Source: CALIKW01 sp038998005
GTDB taxonomy: Archaea; Aenigmatarchaeota; Aenigmatarchaeia; CG10238-14; SCSR01
Length of the DNA stretch: 5,720 bases
NCBI GenBank assembly: GCA_038998005.1
Contig: JAVZIY010000044.1
Coordinates: 1-5,720, forward strand
Direction: 5' to 3'
Positions 1-5,028 of this stretch are shown piece by piece. Under the pieces are notes generated by a model. The model made no database searches. It saw nothing but the letters and a program-made list of their open reading frames with translations, and was not told where the DNA came from. A program made the translations under genes and the position numbers. Position 1 is the first letter of the stretch. Every line of letters begins with the position of its first letter.

Positions 1-531
1 TGGAAGGAAGTTGTTGGTAATGCTTACAGAACAGATCATGATTTGAAAGCTCACATGAAATATTCTGGAGAGGATTTGAAAATAGAAGATGATGGAAAAA
101 GAATTGTACCGCATGTCGTAGAACCATCTTTTGGTATTGACAGAACAATATATGCTATTTTGCTTTATTCTTTTGTTGAAGATAGGGAAAGGGGATGGGA
201 TTGGTTTAATTTTCCTCCAAAAATAGCTCCTTATTTAGCTGGAGTATTTCCACTTGTATCAAAAGACAAGATTCCAGAAAGAGCTAGGGAAATATATGAA
301 AATTTAAGGAAATGTTATGATGTAATATACGATGAATCTGGCTCCATAGGTAAAAGGTATGCCAGAATAGATGAGATAGGAATACCTTTAGCAATCACAA
401 CAGATTATCAAACTTTAAAAGATAATACAGTAACTTTAAGGAATAGAAATAATACAAAACAAATAAGAGTAAATGAAAGAGATTTGATTAATATCTTATG
501 GAAAATTCTAGAAGGAAGTTTTAGTTTTTAA
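1..531 (+). CDS. glyS: Glycyl-tRNA synthetase, C-terminal part (5' end outside window)
   Basis: This class II synthetase charges tRNA-Gly with glycine in the cytoplasm. The reading frame is open from base 1, so the start lies upstream; 176 residues are visible, about the last third of an archaeal enzyme. The first residues (WKEVVGNAYRTDHDL) match the conserved catalytic-core stretch usually written as G-x-A-x-R-T-D-x-D-L. Class II motif 3 is at visible residues 37-48 (PHVVEPSFGIDR) with its invariant arginine. The anticodon-binding domain follows from about residue 72 (PPKIAPYLAGVFPL) to near the end, including GSIGKRYARIDEIGIPLAITTDY and then TVTLRNR. This is the homodimeric archaeal/eukaryotic type, not the bacterial alpha2beta2 type. 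The TTG at 43 is an internal leucine codon, not a start. The gene converges on sepF, and the two stop codons overlap. Identification is secure. Confidence 0.97.
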   Translation, partial: WKEVVGNAYRTDHDLKAHMKYSGEDLKIEDDGKRIVPHVVEPSFGIDRTIYAILLYSFVEDRERGWDWFNFPPKIAPYLAGVFPLVSKDKIPERAREIYENLRKCYDVIYDESGSIGKRYARIDEIGIPLAITTDYQTLKDNTVTLRNRNNTKQIRVNERDLINILWKILEGSFSF

Positions 532-872
532 GCAGCTTTCCCTCTATATATTTTTGCAAATTCTGGAGTTAAAACAAGAAAATCATCATGAGCTATTGCC
601 ATATCCCCATTCATTGCCATGCATGTTTTCTTCAACCTATCAACGCACTTCTTAAGTTCTTCCAAATTTCTTTCTCTCATTTCCTTTATTTTAACAAAAA
701 CAACATTTCCTTCTCTCAAACTTTCCTGAATTCTTTCAACATCATTAAAGGAGCTTAAATTTTCTATCTTTACATTAACTTCTCCCTTTTCTTCTAGTAA
801 GCTCTCATCGACTTCTATAAATCCTTCCTCTTCTTTTGGCTTAATTTTTTCTAGAATTTTTTTGAAATCCAT
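528..872 (-). CDS. sepF: Archaeal SepF-like cell division protein
   Basis: SepF anchors FtsZ to the membrane at the division site in many archaea that lack FtsA. The protein has 114 residues. The first 11 (MDFKKILEKIK) can form an amphipathic helix with F3, I6, L7 and I10 on one face, as expected for the membrane-targeting segment. A charged, acidic linker follows to about residue 32. The SepF (DUF552) fold covers about 33-110: the strand VNVKIENLS, a helix at 42-53, the strand NVVFVKIKEM, a helix at 70-83, and the closing MAIAHDDFLVLTPEF. The ATG at 870-872 is preceded by GTGAG three bases upstream, a weak Shine-Dalgarno match. The gene lies 41 bases after UPF0147 and could be the last gene of the ribosomal/RpoP operon or be read partly from its own promoter. 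Family assignment is firm; FtsZ binding is inferred from the family. Confidence 0.9.
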   Translation of the reverse strand: MDFKKILEKIKPKEEEGFIEVDESLLEEKGEVNVKIENLSSFNDVERIQESLREGNVVFVKIKEMRERNLEELKKCVDRLKKTCMAMNGDMAIAHDDFLVLTPEFAKIYRGKAA

Positions 873-896
873 TTGCTCACTTATATTATAATTTGC

Positions 897-917
897 AATT
901 TAAAGTTAAATATTTAA
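897..917 (-). promoter_or_regulatory. Possible TATA element(s) upstream of sepF
   Basis: The 41-base gap between UPF0147 and sepF holds TTTAAATT (897-904, minus strand) and, further up, ATATTTAA (about 908-915). These lie about 25 and 36 bases before the sepF ATG, a reasonable spacing for an archaeal promoter with a very short leader. In DNA this AT-rich such matches arise easily by chance, so this is a weak call; sepF may simply be read through from the operon upstream. Confidence 0.25.
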
Positions 918-1165
918 CCTAAGTTCCTTCTCTCCTCTTCTAGCAAGCTAACTATGTTCCATATTTTTGTTCTTGCATAAATTGGCATGTTTGGATCATT
1001 AATTATTTCATCTAAAATGTTTATTGCTGTGCTGAGTTTTACTTCCGGTGGGTCACTTCCATTTAATGCGTTCTTAGATTCCTCTACAGCCCTTCTTATA
1101 TTCCTTGGAACAGTTCTATCGTTTATTATCTGATCCATTAATGAGATTATATTTTCAACTTTCAT
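914..1165 (-). CDS. UPF0147 family protein
   Basis: This 83-residue protein belongs to the archaeal UPF0147 family, whose function I do not know to be established. The family pattern is clear: an N-terminal helix with MDQIINDRTVPRNIRRAVEE (about residues 10-29), then a second helical repeat containing ILDEIINDPNMPIYARTKIW (about 50-69). These two halves resemble each other (DQIINDRTVPRNIR against DEIINDPNMPIYAR), so the protein looks like a pair of related helical units. It has no membrane segment and no cysteines. Its ATG overlaps the prefoldin beta stop by four bases (ATGA), which indicates translational coupling, and GGAG plus GTGA lie upstream of the start. Linkage to prefoldin and ribosomal protein genes suggests a housekeeping role, which is inference only. 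Confidence 0.9.
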   Translation of the reverse strand: MKVENIISLMDQIINDRTVPRNIRRAVEESKNALNGSDPPEVKLSTAINILDEIINDPNMPIYARTKIWNIVSLLEEERRNLG

Positions 1166-1494
1166 GCTTTCACTTTCTCCTTTATTTCTTTTTGCAAATT
1201 TTTTAATTTTTCACTTATTCTTTCTTCACTTTTTTCCAAACTTTTAATTCTTAGTTCTGTGTTTTCCCTTAATTCTTTTAGCTCATTTTTTAATTCTTCA
1301 ACTGGCTTCAAAACCATTATTTGTCCTGCAATTTTAAATGCCTTTTTCTCCTTGGTCTTTTCAAGTTCTTCCAATGCTTTCTCTATTTCCAGATTTTGCA
1401 ATTTAAGACTTTCTTTCTGTATTAAAACAGCTTGTAATTGTTGCTGGTAAGCTTGAAATTGAACCACTAAGTTTTTTGCTTCTTCATTCATCAT
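1162..1494 (-). CDS. pfdB: Prefoldin beta subunit
   Basis: Prefoldin is a hexameric (alpha2beta4), jellyfish-shaped cytosolic chaperone that holds unfolded proteins and passes them to the thermosome. The 110-residue sequence has the beta-subunit plan. An N-terminal coiled-coil helix spans about residues 2-48 and is rich in Q, L and E (FQAYQQQLQAVLIQKESL). A beta hairpin at about 52-64 (AFKIAGQIMVLKP) forms the hub, and a C-terminal coiled-coil helix runs from 65 to 110. There is one hairpin, as expected for beta rather than alpha. Two ATG codons stand in tandem at 1494-1492 and 1491-1489, and either could be the start; the first overlaps the rpoP stop as ATGA. The Shine-Dalgarno match upstream is poor (GGGCGAG), so translation is probably coupled to rpoP. 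The prefoldin alpha gene is not in this window. Confidence 0.94.
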   Translation of the reverse strand: MMNEEAKNLVVQFQAYQQQLQAVLIQKESLKLQNLEIEKALEELEKTKEKKAFKIAGQIMVLKPVEELKNELKELRENTELRIKSLEKSEERISEKLKNLQKEIKEKVKA

Positions 1495-1619
1495 CTCGCC
1501 CTGACTCTTTTTACAACTTGAGGTCTAAGTTTTACGAAAATTCTATACCCACAATATGGACATCTAATTTTTTCATCAACCCTTTGAACTATCTTCTTAC
1601 ATTTTACACATTTATACAT
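1491..1619 (-). CDS. rpoP: DNA-directed RNA polymerase subunit P (Rpb12-like), 42 aa
   Basis: This very small gene fills the gap between eL43 and prefoldin beta. It reads MYKCVKCKKIVQ, then IRCPYCGYRIFVKLRP, and ends VVKRVRAR. That is the RpoP/Rpb12 zinc ribbon: C4 and C7 (C-x2-C), C20 and C23 (CPYC), followed by the diagnostic GYRI-(x)4-RP stretch and a basic tail. RpoP is a small structural subunit of the archaeal RNA polymerase, positioned in the Rpb3/Rpb10/Rpb11/Rpb12-type assembly platform. Its length is normal for the family. The ATG at 1617-1619 has GAGGG six bases upstream, inside the end of the eL43 gene, and lies one base after the eL43 stop. Its own TGA overlaps the first ATG of prefoldin beta. 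A length filter near 50 codons would miss it. Confidence 0.96.
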   Translation of the reverse strand: MYKCVKCKKIVQRVDEKIRCPYCGYRIFVKLRPQVVKRVRAR

Positions 1620-1620
1620 T

Positions 1621-1851
1621 TCATTCCCTCTTTGTTTCATCAGGTATGTAAGATAGCCCTGCAAATTTAGTTTTGCATTTTTTGCATTCCCAAATTCCTT
1701 TTGCTATTCTTTTTACATATGGCATATTGCATTTTGGACATATATGTCTTTGCTTTTGAGTTTTCTCTATTTCGCTAACAATTTTTCTAACTTTTTTTCC
1801 ATATCTAGAGCCAAATCTCCCTGCACTACCAACTTCTTTTTTTCTCCCCAT
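1621..1851 (-). CDS. rpl37ae: Large-subunit ribosomal protein eL43 (L37Ae)
   Basis: This 76-residue zinc-binding protein belongs to the archaeal/eukaryotic 50S/60S ribosomal subunit. The N-terminus is basic (MGRKKEVGSAGRFGSRYGKKVRK shape, residues 1-23), as usual for the family. The zinc ribbon has CPKC at 38-41 and CKKC at 56-59, separated by the family stretch VKRIAKGIWEC. The motif KFAG then leads to a short tail. All four zinc ligands are present and the length is close to the family norm, slightly short at the C-terminus. The start at 1849-1851 is five bases after the PDCD5 stop; GTGAG upstream is only a weak Shine-Dalgarno match. Pairing with rpoP directly downstream is a widespread archaeal arrangement and supports both calls. 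Confidence 0.96.
   Translation of the reverse strand: MGRKKEVGSAGRFGSRYGKKVRKIVSEIEKTQKQRHICPKCNMPYVKRIAKGIWECKKCKTKFAGLSYIPDETKRE
1626..1630 (-). promoter_or_regulatory. Shine-Dalgarno site of rpoP
   Basis: GAGGG on the minus strand stands six bases before the rpoP ATG, inside the last codons of eL43. Its position supports ATG 1619-1617 as the start of the 42-codon gene. Confidence 0.6.
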
Positions 1852-1856
1852 TCAAC

Positions 1857-2096
1857 TCACTTTTTAATTATCCTAAATTTCGGTTTTGAATCTAGTTTTT
1901 CTAAAATTGCTTTAAGTTGTTCGTCTGATATTTGATTCTTAATTTTTCCTGTTTGAAAGAGTTGGATTAAATATAATTCTAGTTGTGAAGCCATTTCAGG
2001 CTTAACTAACCTTATTCTTCCCAGTCTTTCAAAAGCTTCTTTACTCAAAACTTTCTTTAAAACATCTTTTTTCACTTCTTCAAGCTCTTCATCCAC
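1857..2096 (-). CDS. PDCD5/TFAR19-family DNA-binding protein, short form
   Basis: The C-terminal three-helix core of the PDCD5 family is clear: LSKEAFERLGRIRLVKPEMA at residues 17-36, then LYLIQLFQTGKI, then ISDEQLKAILEKL and a basic end (KPKFRIIKK). Archaeal members are described as DNA-binding proteins of uncertain function, usually encoded beside eS19, as here. At 79 residues it is shorter than the roughly 110 I expect. The opening MDEELEEV matches the usual N-terminus, but the long glutamine/arginine-rich helix that normally joins it to the core is almost absent. The start is GTG at 2096-2094. A strong GAGGTGA lies six bases upstream, and the coding frame overlaps the end of eS19 by eight bases, so this start is well supported despite being non-ATG. 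Confidence 0.9.
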   Translation of the reverse strand: MDEELEEVKKDVLKKVLSKEAFERLGRIRLVKPEMASQLELYLIQLFQTGKIKNQISDEQLKAILEKLDSKPKFRIIKK

Positions 2097-2508
2097 CTTT
2101 CTTCACCTCGTAGGCAATCCTATCTAAAAAAGAAATACCCTTTCTACTTAACTTTCTACCTTTTTTATCCTTTTCAACTAATCCAGCTTTTTCCAATTGC
2201 TGCAAGATTTTCCTTATTATATTCCCAGATGCTTTTCTGAATCTTGCTGGTTTGGTACCCCTTTCTTTTCTTCCACCATAGTATGTTCTTAACCTTTCAA
2301 CACCAGTAGGGCCATCTAAATATAATCTTCTTAATATTGATGCAGCTCTTATATACCAAAAATCTTCTTGCTCCGGAGGTCTTTCCTTATGAGCGCCAGA
2401 TTTAACAAAAAGACTCCATGGTAAAGGTTTAATTTCTTCAAATTTTTTAATTTCTTCTTTTAATTTTTCACCAAACTTTTTTGCGTCTACTTCTCTTACT
2501 GTTACCAT
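2089..2508 (-). CDS. rps19e: Small-subunit ribosomal protein eS19
   Basis: This is a 139-residue protein of the archaeal/eukaryotic small ribosomal subunit, absent from bacteria, where it also supports subunit maturation. Family landmarks are in order: VREVDAKKFGEKLKEEIKKF at the N-terminus; the block DFWYIRAASILRRLYLDGPTG at about residues 49-69; LRTYYGGRKERGTKP with the family's GG-R/K-R-G pattern; FRKASGNIIRKILQQLEKAGLV; and the C-terminal RKLSRKGISFLDRIA. Length is near the family norm. The ATG at 2506-2508 follows a 79-base gap holding a TATA box, so this is probably the first gene of the operon that runs down to UPF0147 or sepF. A weak AGGAT lies close upstream. Confidence 0.96.
   Translation of the reverse strand: MVTVREVDAKKFGEKLKEEIKKFEEIKPLPWSLFVKSGAHKERPPEQEDFWYIRAASILRRLYLDGPTGVERLRTYYGGRKERGTKPARFRKASGNIIRKILQQLEKAGLVEKDKKGRKLSRKGISFLDRIAYEVKKGG
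2103..2109 (-). promoter_or_regulatory. Strong Shine-Dalgarno site deciding the PDCD5 GTG start
   Basis: The minus strand reads GAGGTGA, a seven-base complement to the archaeal 16S rRNA tail, six bases before the GTG at 2096-2094. It lies within the last codons of eS19. It is the best Shine-Dalgarno sequence in the window and supports the non-ATG start of the PDCD5 gene. Confidence 0.75.
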
Positions 2509-2531
2509 ACTTATCCTTTTATTTTAAGTTG

Positions 2532-2539
2532 TATTTAAA
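2532..2539 (-). promoter_or_regulatory. TATA box for the eS19 operon
   Basis: On the minus strand this reads TTTAAATA, an exact match to the archaeal TATA consensus TTTAWATA. It lies 24 bases upstream of the eS19 ATG, in the only sizeable gap before the seven-gene run. With the usual distance of about 26 bases from box centre to start site, transcription would begin at or within a base or two of the ATG, giving a leaderless mRNA. A second AT-rich candidate at about 2550-2567 would instead allow a leader of about 20 bases that includes the AGGAT just before the ATG. No clear purine-rich BRE is seen. Confidence 0.55.
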
Positions 2540-2587
2540 TCGATATGAAAATTTAAATTTAAAAATTTTTTATTTCTTTCAATTAAT

Positions 2588-2893
2588 TTATTTTACTTTT
2601 TTAAAAGGATACTGATAAATTTTATCACAATTTAGGCATTTAATTTCTAAAACTTTATTTTTAATCTTTATCTTCGAGCTAAATCCAGGAATTAGCAAAG
2701 AATTACAATTTTTGCAAAACTTTCTTTTTAGATCTTTCGGGAATCTTATGTTATACCTTAAACCAATCTTCCTTGCTAACTGAACATATCTCCTACTTCT
2801 TTCAGGATATTTTTTAAATTCCTTTTCAGCTAGATCAAATAAAATTTTTATTCTTTCTTTTGCTATTTTCCTTTGCCATTCTGGCTTTCTCAT
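2588..2893 (-). CDS. rnp4: Ribonuclease P protein component 4 (Rpp21/Rpr2)
   Basis: Rnp4 is one of the protein cofactors of archaeal RNase P, which trims the 5' leader of pre-tRNAs; it pairs with Rnp1 (Rpp29) on the specificity side of the RNA. Taking ATG at 2893-2891, the product has 101 residues. The N-terminal half holds two basic helices (IAKERIKILFDLAEKEF and SRRYVQLARKIGLRYNIR). The zinc ribbon has C60-x2-C63 (CKNC) and C86-x2-C89 (CLNC), with the LLIPG turn after the first pair, all typical of Rpp21. An in-frame TTG at 2894-2896 directly precedes the ATG and would add one residue; ATG is preferred. No Shine-Dalgarno sequence is visible, so the mRNA may be leaderless. It sits alone between the sugar cluster and the eS19 operon. 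Confidence 0.93.
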   Translation of the reverse strand: MRKPEWQRKIAKERIKILFDLAEKEFKKYPERSRRYVQLARKIGLRYNIRFPKDLKRKFCKNCNSLLIPGFSSKIKIKNKVLEIKCLNCDKIYQYPFKKVK

Positions 2894-2913
2894 CAATTAA
2901 CTTTTAAATTTTG

Positions 2914-2951
2914 AAAAAAATAAGTTTAGAATTTCTTTTCAATAGAAAAGA
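2914..2951 (-). terminator. Hairpin plus T run after the GH15 operon
   Basis: Directly after the GH15 stop codon the minus strand reads TCTTTTC-TATT-GAAAAGA, a perfect 7-bp stem with a four-base loop (2951-2934). A run of seven T residues follows at 2920-2914. Archaeal termination depends mainly on T-rich tracts, so the T run is the likelier active part. The stem is AT-rich and weak, so the hairpin may be incidental or may protect the 3' end. The same T run lies in the promoter region of rnp4. Confidence 0.45.
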
Positions 2952-4112
2952 TTAAAATATTTTCAAAAATTTTCCAGCTATTATGAACATGGCGTGACTC
3001 CAAGCTAAAGGAATTATAGAAGCTGGTTTGCCATTTTTTATTTGCTCCGGTAGTTTTTCTTCAACCCTTTCTACAACCCAATTAAAATACCCTAAAGCTT
3101 TTTCTTTTTCACCTTTGATCGAGAAATAGATGGAAAGCCAAAAGTTCAGTATAGGCCAAGCTCCTGCTCCATTTAACTCAAGATCACCAAGCATTATTTT
3201 CCCATCATACCTATCTTTGGGATACCTTTGAATCCCACCATTTTTACAATTCATTTCAACTATTTTTTCCACTGTTTTGACAATTCTTTCATCATGAACT
3301 GAAAATTGTGCTGAGGGCCAAACCAAACCTAAAGCTGAAGAATCAACTGTTCTATCAATCTTCTTTCCATAAGTTTTAACAAAATAGCCAATTTTTCCCA
3401 CAAAGCATTTTTGTAGCATTACTTTCATTTCTTTCAAAGTTTTTCTCCAAGTTTCTCTTGGTTTTTTGGTTAAAGAAATAGCATTTTCCAAACCTTTCGC
3501 ACACATAGCTAAAGAGTAAGTATGCACTTGCTTTAAAGAAGGCAAAGAAGCCTTCTCTTCCCATAAATCTAAGCTAGGAATTTTAAAACAATCTTTTTTC
3601 CAAAAATTGCAAATACCATCAGCAACTTTTTCTATCATATTTTCGAAATCAGTTATATCTTCAAACTTCGAATGTTCACCTATAGCCCAAAGAAGAGAAC
3701 CAGTTTGATCTGGTTGGAAGTGGGAATAGAACAATTTAACTTTTGTTTGGGTTTTAAAGAATTCAACAAGCTTATCGTTCTTCAAATCTTTAATTCTAAC
3801 CCCAATATCAAAATCTCCTGCTATTCTTCCGTTAGGATAGAATTTGTGATAAAGGAAAACACCCTTTTCCTTCAGATCTTCAGCATATTCCCAACACCAT
3901 CTGAAAAATTTCCTTGGGATTTCGTGCAAGCCTAGAAGGTCTGCTGCGTAACAGACATAGCTTGCGTCTCTTGGCCAAACATAGCCATACCACTTAACAT
4001 CTTTTGGATAGTCTGGGTCATAAATATCGGAAGCAACTATTGCCCCATTTTTCAAACAACACTCTTTAAAAACTTCTATGCTTTTTTTAAAAATTCTTTC
4101 AATCTTATTCAT
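2952..4112 (-). CDS. GH15 (glucoamylase-like) glycoside hydrolase, catalytic domain only
   Basis: GH15 enzymes are inverting exo-acting hydrolases that release beta-glucose from alpha-glucosides such as maltooligosaccharides, isomaltose or trehalose. The 386-residue protein shows the (alpha/alpha)6-barrel landmarks: YVWPRDASY at 44-52; SHFQPDQTGSLLWAIGEH at about 130-147; DLWEE at 182-186, where E185 corresponds to the general acid; AGAWPILNFWLS at 316-327; LPEQ at 354-357, where E356 corresponds to the general base; and PLAWSHA at 368-374. Both catalytic glutamates are present, so it should be active. Many prokaryotic GH15 proteins are about 600 residues and carry an N-terminal beta-sandwich domain, which this one lacks. 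There is no signal peptide or membrane segment, so it is probably cytoplasmic. It overlaps the upstream PfkB gene by eight bases and is the last gene of its operon. The substrate is not determined. Confidence 0.9.
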   Translation of the reverse strand: MNKIERIFKKSIEVFKECCLKNGAIVASDIYDPDYPKDVKWYGYVWPRDASYVCYAADLLGLHEIPRKFFRWCWEYAEDLKEKGVFLYHKFYPNGRIAGDFDIGVRIKDLKNDKLVEFFKTQTKVKLFYSHFQPDQTGSLLWAIGEHSKFEDITDFENMIEKVADGICNFWKKDCFKIPSLDLWEEKASLPSLKQVHTYSLAMCAKGLENAISLTKKPRETWRKTLKEMKVMLQKCFVGKIGYFVKTYGKKIDRTVDSSALGLVWPSAQFSVHDERIVKTVEKIVEMNCKNGGIQRYPKDRYDGKIMLGDLELNGAGAWPILNFWLSIYFSIKGEKEKALGYFNWVVERVEEKLPEQIKNGKPASIIPLAWSHAMFIIAGKFLKIF

Positions 4113-5028
4113 ACTCTTTCCTTACTACTTTTTCAATTTCTTTTTCTGTTGGAAATCTTTTATTACCAAATCTTGAAATAGCAAAAGAAGCTAAAGCATT
4201 ACCATAAGCTCCAGCCTTCTCGATTTTTTCATGCTTCAAATAACTGAAAACAAATCCTGCATTAAAGAAATCTCCTGCTCCTGTTGGATTTATAGCATTT
4301 GTTTTTATTCCTCCTATTCTAAAAAACTCTTTTTTATTACTAACTATACAACCTCTTTCACCAAGCTTTAAAGCAACATTTTTGCAACCTAAATTTAAAA
4401 TTTCTTCGACAATTCTTTCCTCATTTTTTTCTCCTGTTAAAATTTTCCCTTCTTCAAGATCTGGGAAGAAGAAATCAACAAGTTTTAAATTTCTTTTTAA
4501 CTCTTCTAAATCGCAATTTATTCCACTCTTTAAATCTGGCTCTAAGCAATTAATCATCTTTATTTTTTTTGCATATTCTAAAACTTTTTTAACATCTCTT
4601 TGAAAATTTTCCAATAAATTATATCCACCAACATACAAAATCTTTCCTTTAATTTCTTCAAGCTCAAAATTTTTAGAGGAGAATAAAAGATTAGTTCCCC
4701 TAAAAGTTAATAAAGATCTCGAGCCATCTTTAAAGTGAATTCCTATGCTTATTCCAGTTTCACTATCTATTCTTTTAATCTTACTTTCAACACCAAATTT
4801 TTCAATTTCCTTAATTACAAAATCTCCAAAAATGTCAAAACCAAGCAGACCAATAATTCTTGTTTTAATTCCAAGTTTTGAAATTGCCATAGCAAAATGT
4901 GCAGCCCCACCTCCAACTTCAAGCTTCGCACAATTTATAAAAACCTGAGAATCTTTTTTTGGGTACTTTTCTATAAATGAAGTAAGAATATCAACATTTA
5001 TATCACCAATAACAGTTACTTCAACCAT
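4105..5028 (-). CDS. PfkB/ribokinase-family sugar kinase
   Basis: This is a 307-residue ATP-type carbohydrate or nucleoside kinase of the ribokinase fold, full length for the family. The substrate-binding opening VIGDINVD is at residues 6-13. The glycine-rich first signature runs from about 38 (VGGGAAHFAMAISKLG) to GFDIFGDF at 63-70. The second signature, NPTGAGDFFNAGF, is at 247-259, with the anion hole GAG and catalytic base D253. The usual first residue of that signature is D and here it is N247, a tolerated variation as far as I know. KLGERGCIV at 221-229 is also typical. The sequence alone does not tell fructose, ribose, glucose or a nucleoside apart as substrate. The ATG at 5026-5028 overlaps the mutase stop by eight bases, and GGGAAGTGA stands directly before it. 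The C-terminus overlaps the GH15 start by eight bases. Confidence 0.92.
   Translation of the reverse strand: MVEVTVIGDINVDILTSFIEKYPKKDSQVFINCAKLEVGGGAAHFAMAISKLGIKTRIIGLLGFDIFGDFVIKEIEKFGVESKIKRIDSETGISIGIHFKDGSRSLLTFRGTNLLFSSKNFELEEIKGKILYVGGYNLLENFQRDVKKVLEYAKKIKMINCLEPDLKSGINCDLEELKRNLKLVDFFFPDLEEGKILTGEKNEERIVEEILNLGCKNVALKLGERGCIVSNKKEFFRIGGIKTNAINPTGAGDFFNAGFVFSYLKHEKIEKAGAYGNALASFAISRFGNKRFPTEKEIEKVVRKEYE

Noticed and set aside
43..45. TTG at 43 as the start of a separate 162-residue protein
   Set aside because: The frame is open to base 1 and the preceding residues (NAYRTDHD) are conserved glycyl-tRNA synthetase sequence, so the TTG is internal.
1259..1935. Plus-strand open frames at 1259-1450, 1476-1670 and 1744-1935
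   Set aside because: They are antisense to prefoldin beta, rpoP, eL43 and PDCD5. The products are F/S/L-rich, as expected from reading AT-rich genes backwards, and no family pattern is seen.
2089..2093. ATG overlapping the eS19 stop as an alternative PDCD5 start
   Set aside because: It is in a different frame from the PDCD5 coding sequence. The GTG at 2096-2094 is in frame and has ideal Shine-Dalgarno spacing.
2540..2587. AT-rich near-repetitive stretch (AAATTTAAATTT) as a repeat or origin element
   Set aside because: It is short, lies in a normal promoter gap, and is expected in DNA this AT-rich. No matching copies were noticed elsewhere in the window.
3376..4948. Open frames at 3376-3564 (-), 3672-3935 (+), 4382-4603 (+) and 4745-4948 (+)
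   Set aside because: They lie wholly inside the GH15 and PfkB genes in other frames, whose conserved motifs fix the true frames. The products match nothing I recognise.
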